NCBI RefSeq assembly: GCF_902170565.1
Contig: NZ_CABHXX010000030.1
Coordinates: 62,001 to 126,000, forward strand
From: Yersinia thracica
GTDB lineage: Bacteria; Pseudomonadota; Gammaproteobacteria; Enterobacterales; Enterobacteriaceae
DNA: 64,000 bases
Direction of reading: 5' to 3'
Shown piece by piece: positions 1 to 8,405 of this stretch. The translations under genes and the position numbers were made by a program. Numbering within the stretch: the stretch's first letter is position 1; each line of letters opens with the position of its first letter. The notes under the pieces are model-generated. The model had not been told where the DNA came from. It saw nothing but the letters and a program-made list of their open reading frames with translations, and searched no databases.

Positions 1-506
1 TCGCCATCGTGCATATTGAGGTAGCTGGCGATAGTGACCGCCAGCCCGCTACCCGGAATATCACTGGCCTTGATGATAGCCGGTAGCCCGGCGATGGGTG
101 GCAAGGCTTCATTCACATAGGGATTATCTTTCAGAACGGGCGGGCCACCGGGCACGCTGGTTTTGACTCTCACGGTCAGCGGGAAAGAGCTGGCAGCACC
201 CAATGTATAGTAAAAATTGGCCGCTCCTGAGCGGAGACCGTCTGCGGAGACGGGCAGCAGCAAACTGCCGGTCTCCAGGTCAATAGCGGATAGTACCCGA
301 CGACTAACTTCGCGATAACCAATATCACCCGCCCCCTGCAGGAACAAAATAACCACATCATTGATATGCATATCGGCGTGGCCGGGGGTGAGTAGCACCG
401 GAATTTGCCCGCCAGCAGGATAGAATCCCAAACCGCCGCTGCGGGTGGCATCAGGAATTTGGGGCGCCGTTAAGGTAGGGTCTGAAGCAAATTGAACGAA
501 TGACAT
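1..506 (-). CDS. Hypothetical protein, C-terminus cut off by window edge
   Basis: An open frame begins at an ATG at 506 (minus strand) behind a good AGGAG ribosome site and runs off the left edge after about 168 residues. The protein starts MSFVQFASDPTLTAPQIPD and is rich in Gly, Pro and short beta-type stretches, with no signal peptide or membrane segment. The frame and start are clear, but I do not recognise the family. The 245 bases between it and the next gene carry only a hairpin at 704-742. Confidence 0.7.
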   Translation of the reverse strand, partial: MSFVQFASDPTLTAPQIPDATRSGGLGFYPAGGQIPVLLTPGHADMHINDVVILFLQGAGDIGYREVSRRVLSAIDLETGSLLLPVSADGLRSGAANFYYTLGAASSFPLTVRVKTSVPGGPPVLKDNPYVNEALPPIAGLPAIIKASDIPGSGLAVTIASYLNMHDG

Positions 507-703
507 TGCAGTGTACTCCTGTTATGGGGTTGTGGATCAGACAACCAGGTACTGTCGGTCACGGGGAACGACAGCCATTCTCCAAACAGAGCATAGAAAA
601 CTGCATCAAGGCTGTATAATGATATAAAGTGTTCAATCGATAACTGCAATCTCTGCGAAAAGATGAAGATTCGTGATGAATGAGTATCAGAGTTTATGCC
701 TAT

Positions 704-742
704 ATATTCAGGACGGGGCAGTAAACACCCCCGCCTGAATAT
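704..742 (-). terminator. Hairpin after ydfG
   Basis: A long stem (arms about 704-718 and 728-742, nine-base loop) lies 9 bp beyond the ydfG stop. It has no clear T tract, so it may stabilise the transcript end rather than act as a classical terminator. Confidence 0.5.
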
Positions 743-751
743 CAGCTACCT

Positions 752-1501
752 TTAACCTTCGCGGTGAATACTTAATCCAGCAAAAGATTGGCTCACCGGC
801 ATCATTTCCAGTGTGTTGATATTCACGCGAGCAGGTAATGTGGCCACCCAATATACTGCTTCAGCGACATCTTCAGGTGTCAACGGGTTAGCGCCATCAT
901 AGGTTTTATTGACTTTATCCCCGTCGCCTTTAAAACGAACGGCCGAGAATTCAGTGCCACCGACCATGCCTGGCTCAATATCCGTTACACGGATATGGGT
1001 ACCATGCAAATCGGCGCGCAGCCCCAGACTAAACTGCTTAACAAAAGCTTTGGTCGCACCATAAACATTGCCGCCGGCATAAGGCCAGCTAGCCGCGGTA
1101 GAGCCGATATTAATAATATGACCCACATCGCGCGCCACCATGGCAGGAAGCAAAGCTCGGGTCATATTCACCAAACCTTTGGTATTGGTGTCAATCATCG
1201 TGTCCCAATCTTCAACATTGGCTTTGTGAGCAGGCTCCAGCCCCAACGCCAAACCGGCATTATTGACCAGCACATCAATGTTTTTCAGCTCCGCAGGGAG
1301 TTCATCAATAACATGTTGAATAGCCGCGCGATTACGGACATCTAACCGCACAATATGCAGCGGTTCACCTAATTCGGCCTTTAATTCTTCCAACCGTTCC
1401 TGACGCCGCCCCGTTGCAATAACCTGATGACCGTGACTGATAAACTTGCGAGTGATAGCCTCACCAAACCCAGAGGTCGCGCCTGTGACGAAAACGATCA
1501 T
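752..1501 (-). CDS. ydfG: NADP-dependent 3-hydroxy acid / L-allo-threonine dehydrogenase YdfG
   Basis: A classical short-chain dehydrogenase of 249 residues, close to E. coli YdfG (248 aa) along its whole length. It shows the N-terminal TGATSGFG cofactor motif, the NNAGLALG motif and the Ser/Tyr-x-x-x-Lys catalytic set (IGSTAASWPYAGGNVYGATK). The family oxidises L-serine, L-allo-threonine and 3-hydroxy acids and also reduces malonic semialdehyde, in the cytoplasm. Two in-frame ATGs exist (1507 and 1501). The AAGGA ribosome site sits 6 bases from the second and touches the first, so 1501 is chosen; this also matches the E. coli N-terminus. It appears to be a single-gene unit. Confidence 0.95.
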   Translation of the reverse strand: MIVFVTGATSGFGEAITRKFISHGHQVIATGRRQERLEELKAELGEPLHIVRLDVRNRAAIQHVIDELPAELKNIDVLVNNAGLALGLEPAHKANVEDWDTMIDTNTKGLVNMTRALLPAMVARDVGHIINIGSTAASWPYAGGNVYGATKAFVKQFSLGLRADLHGTHIRVTDIEPGMVGGTEFSAVRFKGDGDKVNKTYDGANPLTPEDVAEAVYWVATLPARVNINTLEMMPVSQSFAGLSIHREG

Positions 1502-1886
1502 GTGCATTCCTTATTTTTCAGTGCCAATAATATAATTGATATGATTAACATACTCTTAAGTACAGCAGGATGCCATTGCCGTATCGCGTGGCTATCTAAA
1601 TAACTTATGATTTAAATCGATATAAATAAAAAATCTCAACCACTGAAATCACGTTTCAAATCCGGAAAATCGCTGACATATTTTGAGCATACTAGATTCT
1701 ACAGGGTTTAAAAAGAGCCGAGGTGTGTGACACTGTCACGATAATAAAGCTCATACAAGAATCTCGTTTAATCAGACTGGATTGGTCGCCCTGGGAAACG
1801 GAAAGATTGTTTGTCATTGCATTGTCATGTGAGGCTAATATATTAGAAAGCTGCCAACCCTACACCCTTAATTTTGAGCCAGAACC
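1502..1886. other. Intergenic region with matS
   Basis: 385 bases between divergent ydfG and the phytase-like gene. It holds a perfect matS (1727-1739) and a weak candidate sigma-70 promoter for the right-hand gene (TTGTCA at 1811-1816, TAATAT at 1836-1841, 19-bp spacer). No small gene with a credible ribosome site was seen. Confidence 0.5.
1727..1739. promoter_or_regulatory. matS site (MatP binding)
   Basis: GTGACACTGTCAC fits the MatP consensus GTGACRNYGTCAC exactly. MatP bound to matS condenses the Ter macrodomain and delays its segregation. It lies 1.6 kb left of dif and is one of five perfect copies in the window. Confidence 0.85.
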
Positions 1887-3251
1887 ATGAAAATAAAATC
1901 GGTTTCACTGTTAATCAGTTCGTTATTTCCTCTGTTGTCTTATGCCGCCACTGAGGTCGAAGTCGCACGCTATATTGTCAGTTTTCCCGGCGGTGAGCAT
2001 GTAAGTTATCAGGGCGCGTTCGCTAAGAACTTCCCGCAGGGATTACCGGTAGGCATCGGCTCGGGTCTGGTATTCAATGGTCGTGAAGGCGATGACCTGC
2101 TGTTGACCACAGTGACCGACCGTGGCCCCAATGCCGATGCGCCTGCGGTCGGTGAACAGGAAGCCAAAATTTTCGCCAACCCTGATTTCGTCCCGCTGTT
2201 GATGGATATTCGTGTCGGTGGTGGTAAGGCGGTTGCCAGCAATTCACGCCCACTGCATGACCAGCAAGGGCCTATTAGCGGGTTGCCACTACCGGCAGGT
2301 CTAATTGGTTCAACCAATGAAGTCGCGTTGAGTGATACGCTGAAAATCTTGCAGGGCGATCGGCGTGGACTGGATACCGAAGGTATTACGGCGGATGGCA
2401 AAGGCGGCTATTGGCTGTGTGACGAATATGGTCCGTTCCTGATCCATATCGACAGCCAAGGCAAGATCCTTGCCAAATACGGTCCGTCACCGGAGCAGGG
2501 CGAGCAGGCGGTGGCTGGCGGATTGCCGAATATTATCAAGTGGCGTCAACCTAATCGTGGTTTTGAAGGTATTACTCGCTTGCCGGACGGGCGCATTCTG
2601 GCTGCCGTGCAGAGCACGCTCGATGTTGAGGGCAAAAGCAAGAGCAAGGCACAGTTCACACGCCTGATCAGTTTTGATCCCACCACTGGCAAAACGGCAA
2701 TGTACGGTTATCCGATCGATATCGACAACTATAAAAAGGCCAAAGACGCCAAAGTGGGAGACATTGTGGCTGTAGACAACCAGCATATTTTGTTGGTTGA
2801 GCAGGGCAGTGATAAGGACAAACAGATGATCAACAAGATCTACCTGGTTGATCTCAGCCTGGCGACCGACCTGTCGGCTTTCGATGGCAAAGGCAAAGCA
2901 TTGGAATTTGATGATGCGAAAGAACTCGCCAAACGCGGCGTGAAGTTGGCGCAGAAACGGGAAGTGGTAGATCTGCGCAAGTTAGGTTGGCAACAGGAGA
3001 AGGTCGAAGGGTTGTCGCTGATCGACAATCGCACATTGGCGGTAATTAACGATAACGATTTTGGCCTGCAGGCCAGTTTGGTAGACGCGGAGCCAAAGGC
3101 GAAGAAAATTGGCGATTATAAGTTGAATAAACAGGGTAATCTGAGCCTGGACGGCAAAGCTGTGTCGACCCGTATTGAACTGCGCCCGCTGGAGAAACCG
3201 GAATCGCTCAGTGAACTGTGGGTCTTGACGCTGCCGCAACCGCTGAAGTAA
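1887..3251 (+). CDS. Exported esterase-like protein of the phytase-like family
   Basis: 454 residues with an N-terminal signal peptide (about 1-20, cleavage after LLSYA), so periplasmic or secreted. The body matches the phytase-like/esterase-like family (a beta-propeller type fold, PF13449): repeated strands with GLDTEGIT, GGYWLCDEYGPF, GFEGITRLPDGRI and EGLSLIDNRTLAVINDNDF. The characteristic E/D-rich metal-site motifs are present and the length is normal. Substrate is unknown; members are linked to phosphoester or ester hydrolysis. The gene is single, is divergent from ydfG, and its stop lies 70 bp before dif. Confidence 0.85.
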   Translation: MKIKSVSLLISSLFPLLSYAATEVEVARYIVSFPGGEHVSYQGAFAKNFPQGLPVGIGSGLVFNGREGDDLLLTTVTDRGPNADAPAVGEQEAKIFANPDFVPLLMDIRVGGGKAVASNSRPLHDQQGPISGLPLPAGLIGSTNEVALSDTLKILQGDRRGLDTEGITADGKGGYWLCDEYGPFLIHIDSQGKILAKYGPSPEQGEQAVAGGLPNIIKWRQPNRGFEGITRLPDGRILAAVQSTLDVEGKSKSKAQFTRLISFDPTTGKTAMYGYPIDIDNYKKAKDAKVGDIVAVDNQHILLVEQGSDKDKQMINKIYLVDLSLATDLSAFDGKGKALEFDDAKELAKRGVKLAQKREVVDLRKLGWQQEKVEGLSLIDNRTLAVINDNDFGLQASLVDAEPKAKKIGDYKLNKQGNLSLDGKAVSTRIELRPLEKPESLSELWVLTLPQPLK

Positions 3252-3321
3252 GCAATAGAGAAAGCTGAGCGACCTGAACATTCATGACTACAAAACCCCA
3301 GATTCTGCCCATTCTTACCAC

Positions 3322-3349
3322 GGTGCGCATAATGTATATTATGTTAAAT
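3322..3349 (+). other. dif: Chromosomal dif site
   Basis: 28 bp matching the E. coli dif sequence at every position as I recall it: XerC arm GGTGCGCATAA (3322-3332), central TGTATA (3333-3338), XerD arm TTATGTTAAAT (3339-3349). XerC and XerD resolve chromosome dimers here under FtsK control. It marks the replichore junction. Filamentous phages and other XerCD-dependent elements also use it as an attachment site. Confidence 0.97.
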
Positions 3350-3556
3350 TGAATATCTATGAGTGAACCGGCTTATGCGCTAAGGGTTTCTTCTACTAAC
3401 CCGCTCGTCACCCGTTAAGTAGCGTCATGCTCCGGTGCTCCATACTTTAGCGACAAATAGCAAAACGACAAATTAAAGCCCCTCCCTCATTCTTGTCCGA
3501 TAGCGCTACGTGAAATCTGTAGAACTGGCAGCATGATTGCCCGTCAGAAGTGGATT

Positions 3557-3580
3557 AAAAAAAGCCCGCGATGTGCGGGC
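3557..3580 (-). terminator. Rho-independent terminator of the broken gene
   Basis: On the minus strand a GCCCGC / GCGGGC stem (3575-3580 and 3564-3569) is followed by seven T. It lies 8 bp beyond the stop codon of the broken frame at 3588, which supports that frame having once been a gene. Confidence 0.75.
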
Positions 3581-3587
3581 ATGATTT

Positions 3588-3834
3588 TTATAATTGCGGT
3601 GCGGGTGTTGCCCTGATGCGTTCTATTTCTCTAATACTTTGCCGGTCTTTGTTGGCTTCATCCAGTAAACCTAATAACGGCTCAATCCACAAAACGGCCT
3701 GCGCATAAGTTAAGCGGCTGGCGGCCCTGCGCAGATGTTGAGTTGCGGCCTACGTCGTCAGAAATTGCCGGATAACCACATGTGGCCTTATGGCGCCTTC
3801 TATTTCACCGTCAAGAATGCGCTGACTAAGCAAA
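3588..3834 (-). pseudogene. Broken gene, phage-like remnant of unknown function
   Basis: A minus-strand frame reads about 80 codons to a TAA at 3588, interrupted by one in-frame TAG at about 3747. The C-terminal part reads like a helical protein (segments RRAASRLTYAQAVLWIEPLL and EANKDRQSIREIERIRA), and a terminator follows at once. There is no start codon with a ribosome site, and upstream the frame closes at 3842. I do not recognise the family; the style recalls small phage accessory proteins. It could be the 3' end of a gene carried by a dif-integrated element. Confidence 0.5.
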
Positions 3835-3841
3835 AATTGAG

Positions 3842-3870
3842 TTTAATATAATAATTAGCATTATATTAAA
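3842..3870. repeat. AT-rich perfect inverted repeat
   Basis: TTTAATATAAT (3842-3852) and its exact complement (3860-3870) flank a 7-base loop, about 180 bp upstream of the PAS/LuxR-type regulator. It may be an operator or the edge of a lost element. Confidence 0.5.
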
Positions 3871-4045
3871 TATAATATTCTTCTTGCAAAGAATACTTAG
3901 GCAGATAAATTAATTTATAAAAGGATTAATAAATGAAACTTTCTTGATGTTGTGAGTTTGCTGGAGTAGGATTTAAATAGTTAGAATCAATCGTCGAATT
4001 AATTTTTACTTTTAGTAAAGCAAAAGTTGAGAGGCTGAGTTAGTC

Positions 4046-4756
4046 ATGGATGAAAAAAATAAGCCACTGAATGCCAAAAAATTAATTGTAGAGTCCCTGA
4101 ATTCACTGCCGCTGATTTCTATTATGGAATACAGTAATGAACCTTGGGTTATAAGAGATTGCGAATCCCGTTATGTGTATGTAAATCAAGCGGGTCTGGA
4201 CTTTTTAAGTTTACCCGCTGACTTTGATATTGAGGGAAGATTAGATAACGAATGTCCTGCAGATTGGGCAGAATTTGCTGAACAATATCAAGCAAATGAT
4301 AGAAAAGCGGAAAAAAGTGGAAAACGAGTCGCCATTATTTCAACCAATTTTTATGGACGAAACAAAATATTAGAACCTTATTATTTACCCAGGTTTCCGA
4401 TTTACAATAAAGTTGGTGAATGTATAGGGACATTAACAAATGCCAGTAAATTAAATTTTATTTCTCTTTCCCAATATGTCGACCGCCGCACCCCCTCAGT
4501 ATTAACCCTGACTCCGCCCACAGATCTGTTCAACGAGAAAGAACTTGAGATAATTTTTTTCATATTACAGCCGATGACTTCTAAAATGGTTGCCAAAAGA
4601 CTGTCTTTATCGCATAGGACAATAGAAAACAAATTAAGACTGATATACGAAAAGTCCGGTGTTAGATCCATAAATATGTTTAGAGAATATTGTGGTCACT
4701 TAGGTTTAGATTTATATATCCCGCCTAAGTTTGTAAAACCTAGCGTTCAGAGCTAA
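4046..4756 (+). CDS. PAS-like sensor / LuxR-type HTH transcriptional regulator
   Basis: 236 residues. The N-terminal half (about 25-140) looks like a PAS fold (WVIRDCESRYVYVNQAGLDF, later YYLPRFPIYNKVGECIGTL). The C-terminal part (about 165-220) is a LuxR/GerE helix-turn-helix (FNEKELEIIFFILQPMTSKM, then AKRLSLSHRTIENKLRLIYE). This arrangement occurs in orphan enterobacterial regulators that sense a small molecule or redox state; ligand and targets are unknown. Codon use is clearly more AT-rich than in the housekeeping neighbours. The start has a GAGAGG site a little far upstream. There is no operon partner on either side. Confidence 0.8.
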   Translation: MDEKNKPLNAKKLIVESLNSLPLISIMEYSNEPWVIRDCESRYVYVNQAGLDFLSLPADFDIEGRLDNECPADWAEFAEQYQANDRKAEKSGKRVAIISTNFYGRNKILEPYYLPRFPIYNKVGECIGTLTNASKLNFISLSQYVDRRTPSVLTLTPPTDLFNEKELEIIFFILQPMTSKMVAKRLSLSHRTIENKLRLIYEKSGVRSINMFREYCGHLGLDLYIPPKFVKPSVQS

Positions 4757-5059
4757 CCCCATATTCAAATAAATAATATCAAGTAAAAAGAGCAGAACTT
4801 ACAAGTTCCCCCGCGGGGATCGCCACAGTGGAAGTACCCTATGATGCAGAATTCACGTAGCCGTGTTGGGAAATCGTCTCTCTCAGCCCTTTAGATTCAC
4901 TTTGATTTTGCCATCGACGCGTTGAATGTGATTTATCGCACATGCCCGCTTAACTATCTTATTATCAGGACAGGATCACTCCTCATTCATCTGGAACAAT
5001 GCGAAGCCGTTGTTTAGTATGTAGCTATCCTGTCTACGCTATCAGCAAATTCTATATTT
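4757..5059. other. Intergenic region, nothing coding
   Basis: 303 bases. The only structure seen is a small CCCCGCGGGG palindrome near 4810 and an inverted pair GACAGGAT / ATCCTGTC (near 4969 and 5026) that would enclose the leader of the next gene. No convincing terminator follows the regulator. Confidence 0.35.
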
Positions 5060-6241
5060 ATGAAAAAACTCATTAAACGGCTGGAGATCATTAAAAGCGG
5101 TATTGAGCTTGAAGATGACGACATTATTCGGCATCAACTCCCTTATCTTAAAAGTGAGACTCAGGATGCTGTGCTTGTTTTTATCGTCATAGCGATCGAA
5201 CAGGGAAAATTCACCCATGCTCTGGAGGCTATTTCAGCATGGTTGGGCAGTAAGCAAGGTGTCACGCAGTGGCAAGATATCGAATTGTCAGCTTGCAAGC
5301 TTGAGCTGAAAGCACTGGAAGAACAGCTAAGCGATTTAATTGATAAACGTAATGAACGCATTCAGTTGCTAGATGATTTTAATGACCTTTACCTGGTGCG
5401 CCTTGGCCCATTGATGAAGCAAATTCTCAATTTGCGCAAACAGTTGGCGGAAAGTACCTTGCGTAAAGCCGAGGCGGAAGCCCGTCGCAGAGAGCGCGAT
5501 TATCGCAACTGCCAACAGTATATTTCTCAAGCTATAGATGAGCTTGCTGCGCTAAAACAGCGCTGGCTGTCACTCTCCACCCTCTCGAATGAAACTATTG
5601 AGATTCGCAATCGGATTCAGCAACAAGCCGAGTTGATTACCGCATTGCTGGCGGAGCTCAAAGAATTGGAAGACAGTTTTTGCACCCGCAATACTGAGTC
5701 AACGCGCAAAGCCCGTGAAGAAGCCAAAGAAAAATACGAAAGTTATCAGGAAAAACAAACCGATGCCGAACAGCGGCTCCATAACGATAAGAAACTCTCT
5801 TCTGAACAACGTCAGGAACTCAAGCGATTGTGGCGGCAAGCTAGCCGGCTGTGCCATCCAGATTTAGTGGCGGATGAGTTTAAAGAAAAAGCCCATCAGC
5901 TGATGGTTCAGCTTAATCAAGCTCGCCAAAAAGGGGATTTCCCGACAATTCATGCTTTGCTGGAGAGTTTAAAGCAAGGGCTTGAGCCACTGATGGCCAG
6001 CGACCTTATTGATGACCTTGAACGGCTTCGCAGAAAAATTAATGATGTCAGGAAACAAATTGATGTGATATTGCACGAGCTGAACACACTTGAGGAAGAA
6101 GATTCATGGCGACTGGCCACTTCTTTACCCGATAAAGATAAGTGGTTCAGAGAGCAAGAGAATGTATTATCCACGACACTTAATCTTCTTGAAAGACAGG
6201 TTAAAGAAGCATCAAAAGTGCGGTATGAAGCAGGATATTGA
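5060..6241 (+). CDS. Coiled-coil protein with internal J-domain
   Basis: 393 residues, cytoplasmic, highly charged. Long heptad-type helices occupy about 75-240 and 310-390. Between them (about 248-300) lies a J-domain-like helical hairpin with the HPD triad at residues 266-268 (WRQASRLCHPDLV), the signature that stimulates Hsp70 ATPase. It lacks the Gly/Phe and zinc-finger parts of DnaJ, so it would be a specialised co-chaperone. The ATG has no good ribosome site, which may mean weak translation. A strong terminator follows directly. The client is unknown. Confidence 0.75.
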   Translation: MKKLIKRLEIIKSGIELEDDDIIRHQLPYLKSETQDAVLVFIVIAIEQGKFTHALEAISAWLGSKQGVTQWQDIELSACKLELKALEEQLSDLIDKRNERIQLLDDFNDLYLVRLGPLMKQILNLRKQLAESTLRKAEAEARRRERDYRNCQQYISQAIDELAALKQRWLSLSTLSNETIEIRNRIQQQAELITALLAELKELEDSFCTRNTESTRKAREEAKEKYESYQEKQTDAEQRLHNDKKLSSEQRQELKRLWRQASRLCHPDLVADEFKEKAHQLMVQLNQARQKGDFPTIHALLESLKQGLEPLMASDLIDDLERLRRKINDVRKQIDVILHELNTLEEEDSWRLATSLPDKDKWFREQENVLSTTLNLLERQVKEASKVRYEAGY

Positions 6242-6246
6242 AGAGT

Positions 6247-6278
6247 AAAAGCCCGCGCTATGAACTGCACGGGCTTTT
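6247..6278 (+). terminator. Terminator of the J-domain gene
   Basis: Stem AAAAGCCCG / CGGGCTTTT (6247-6255 and 6270-6278), 5 bp after the stop codon. Confidence 0.8.
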
Positions 6279-6514
6279 CAGGAGTAATTGAGTCAGTTAT
6301 TAGTTCAGTAATTCTGTTTGCTCCCACCATCGTGATAGCCTGACCCCGATGAAGTTTATCCAGGAAATCAGGGACGTTATTGAGCAACGGTTCACTGTTG
6401 CCGGCGCAAAATAGGATAAAGGGTGCTTGGCGTGTGTAAAGCGTCTGCAGGCGGAGACGGGAATCTATCGAGCGCTTACGGCTCTACCAGGAATGCAAAA
6501 AGGACAAATTAAAG

Positions 6515-7402
6515 TTGAAACAGAACAACTTAGATACCGCCATAGGATACATTAAATCAAACATTGGTTTTAGTCTGGCGGTTCAGATAGAAGCATTGAT
6601 ACATGGTCACGAATCAGGGATTAATCAGGATCTGAGCACATCGGCTAACTGGGGCTGCATTTCTTTACATTTAAGTCAGCAGGGTCCCCTGCAGTACCAT
6701 GCCCTGATGGCTTTACTCACCTGTCAATTCGTATTTAACTCTGGGTTATGGCCAAGTATGTCGGGGACAGCTTCGGTGTTAACACCAAAAAATCGTTTGC
6801 CCTCTAATTGGAAGGATTTGAGTCTCCGTTTTTGGAAAAACAAAGCAGAAGCGCAAATTCGCGACGGGCTAAGAATGTTCATTTCGACGACTAACAATCA
6901 AGATAATTTGGCAAATGCTGCTCAGCGTTGGAGACCATCATTCCCTGATACTGATGATTATTTGGCTGCGACCAGGCAAGATTTTGCGGGAAAACGCCTT
7001 ACGCCAACATGCTATGATGCTGTAATGCTATGGCTATTTAAGAGTGGTTTGGTGTCGTTGCCTTGGCTTCTGAAATACCGTAATGCAAATACCGAATCTG
7101 CATTAACTGCTGCTTTCGGTCGAGGTACTGTTATTTGGAATGGTGCCTTTAGTCCCACGAACAGACTTCCAATGATACCTCGCGGGCACATCGTCCATAT
7201 TTTTGAACATCAGCTTTCGTGGAATGGTCACTGGATGGTTAGCTTAGGTAATGGTCTGGCTGCTGGTGTTAACAACAATAATGAAGATCCTCCAGTGCCG
7301 AGAGACTATTGCACTCAATTGAATTTGAACAAACAACTTCTCGATTTTGGTGGCGGGACAGCGGTTGTCATTGATCCATTTCTCATACCGGGTCGCCTAT
7401 AA
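6515..7402 (+). CDS. Orphan protein, possible papain/NlpC-like cysteine hydrolase fold
   Basis: 295 residues if started at TTG 6515, which has an AGGA site 10 bases upstream; there is no nearby ATG. I do not recognise the family. The C-terminal half has the order expected of papain-like or NlpC/P60-type enzymes: a Cys at the start of a hydrophobic helix (TPTCYDAVMLWLFKSG, Cys166), then a strand-rich part with a His (SWNGHWMVSLGNG, His239) followed by an Asn run (253-256). The first 120 residues are helical and unassigned. There is no signal peptide or membrane segment. Neighbours give no operon. The catalytic reading is inference from pattern only. Confidence 0.7.
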   Translation: MKQNNLDTAIGYIKSNIGFSLAVQIEALIHGHESGINQDLSTSANWGCISLHLSQQGPLQYHALMALLTCQFVFNSGLWPSMSGTASVLTPKNRLPSNWKDLSLRFWKNKAEAQIRDGLRMFISTTNNQDNLANAAQRWRPSFPDTDDYLAATRQDFAGKRLTPTCYDAVMLWLFKSGLVSLPWLLKYRNANTESALTAAFGRGTVIWNGAFSPTNRLPMIPRGHIVHIFEHQLSWNGHWMVSLGNGLAAGVNNNNEDPPVPRDYCTQLNLNKQLLDFGGGTAVVIDPFLIPGRL

Positions 7403-7420
7403 CCGGAGCGGAGGGCATAG

Positions 7421-7440
7421 CGCCCCTATGGGCGAAATTT
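7421..7440 (+). terminator. Weak hairpin after the orphan gene
   Basis: CGCCC (7421-7425), loop CTAT, GGGCG (7430-7434), then a short AAATTT. A possible but weak terminator. Confidence 0.35.
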
Positions 7441-7547
7441 CACTATAGGGAGCTGGGGTGACAGAAATATTATCCCTGTTATTCTTTATGGATGATGCAT
7501 AATCACTGTGAATATTATTTTCGCCTTCATTCGCAAAAAGGTCATCC

Positions 7548-8405
7548 ATGATGAAAGATAACGAATATCAGCCACCGAAAGTCTGGACAGAAAACAACGC
7601 CAGCGGCGGTGTTTGGTCGAAGATCAACCGCCCGACGGCGGGCACCAGACATGAAGCTACCCTGCCGGTGGGTAAACACCCCTTGCAGCTGTATTCCATG
7701 GGGACGCCGAATGGTCAGAAGGTCACCATTCTGCTGGAGGAGTTGCTGGCTTTGGGCGAAAAAGACGCGGAATATGATGCTCATCTGATTCGTATCGGTG
7801 AGGGTGATCAGTTCTCGAGTGGTTTTGTTGCCGTCAATCCAAATTCAAAGATCCCAGCCTTGATGGACCATTCAACCACCCCGCCGGTCAGGGTATTTGA
7901 ATCTGGCGCCATTTTGCTTTATTTAGCGGATAAATTCGGTCATTTCCTGCCAAAATCCCCTGCGGCAAGAACCGAAGCGCTCAATTGGCTATTCTGGTTA
8001 CAGGGCGCAGCCCCCTATTTAGGCGGCGGGTTTGGTCATTTTTATCACTATGCACCGGTAAAAATCGAATACGCCATCGACCGTTTCACCATGGAAGCCA
8101 AACGTCAGCTTGATTTGCTCAATACCCAGCTCGCGACTCATGAATATATCGCCGGTGATGAGTATTCTATTGCGGATATTGCTATCTGGCCATGGTACGG
8201 CAACCTGGTATTGGGCTTGCAATATGAAGCGGGTGAATTCCTGGACGTGAAATCATACACTAACCTAATACGTTGGACTGAAGCTATTGCCAAGCGCCCT
8301 GCAGTACAGCGCGGCCGTATCGTCAATAAAACTTGGGGTGCACCAGAAGAACAGTTAGCTGAACGTCATGATGCATCCGATTTTGACCACTTATCACTGA
8401 TTTAG
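7548..8405 (+). CDS. yghU: Glutathione S-transferase-like disulfide-bond reductase YghU
   Basis: 285 residues, matching E. coli YghU (288 aa) throughout. The thioredoxin-like N-domain carries LYSMGTPNGQKVTILLEELL and the NPNSKIPAL cis-Pro loop; the helical C-domain carries LNWLFWLQGAAPYLGGGFGH. Family members use two glutathiones (a Nu-class GST) and reduce disulfides such as 2-hydroxyethyl disulfide in the cytoplasm. Two adjacent ATGs (7548, 7551) share an AAGG site; the first is used. Its TAG overlaps the stop of the convergent gene by four bases. Confidence 0.95.
   Translation: MMKDNEYQPPKVWTENNASGGVWSKINRPTAGTRHEATLPVGKHPLQLYSMGTPNGQKVTILLEELLALGEKDAEYDAHLIRIGEGDQFSSGFVAVNPNSKIPALMDHSTTPPVRVFESGAILLYLADKFGHFLPKSPAARTEALNWLFWLQGAAPYLGGGFGHFYHYAPVKIEYAIDRFTMEAKRQLDLLNTQLATHEYIAGDEYSIADIAIWPWYGNLVLGLQYEAGEFLDVKSYTNLIRWTEAIAKRPAVQRGRIVNKTWGAPEEQLAERHDASDFDHLSLI

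Larger units (their letters stand above)
3350..4045. other. Decayed DNA beside dif
   Basis: About 700 bases with no intact gene. It contains a broken minus-strand frame (3588-3834) with its own terminator, an AT-rich 11-bp inverted repeat (3842-3870) and an AT-rich promoter-like stretch before the next gene. The rest (3350-3555) gives only short frames. The position next to dif suggests the remains of an integrated element; this is inference. Confidence 0.5.

Noticed and set aside
995-1345. Antisense frame over ydfG
   Set aside because: Shadow frame opposite a conserved dehydrogenase with normal codon use; no ribosome site. The same applies to the other long antisense frames over pntA, pntB and hrpA.
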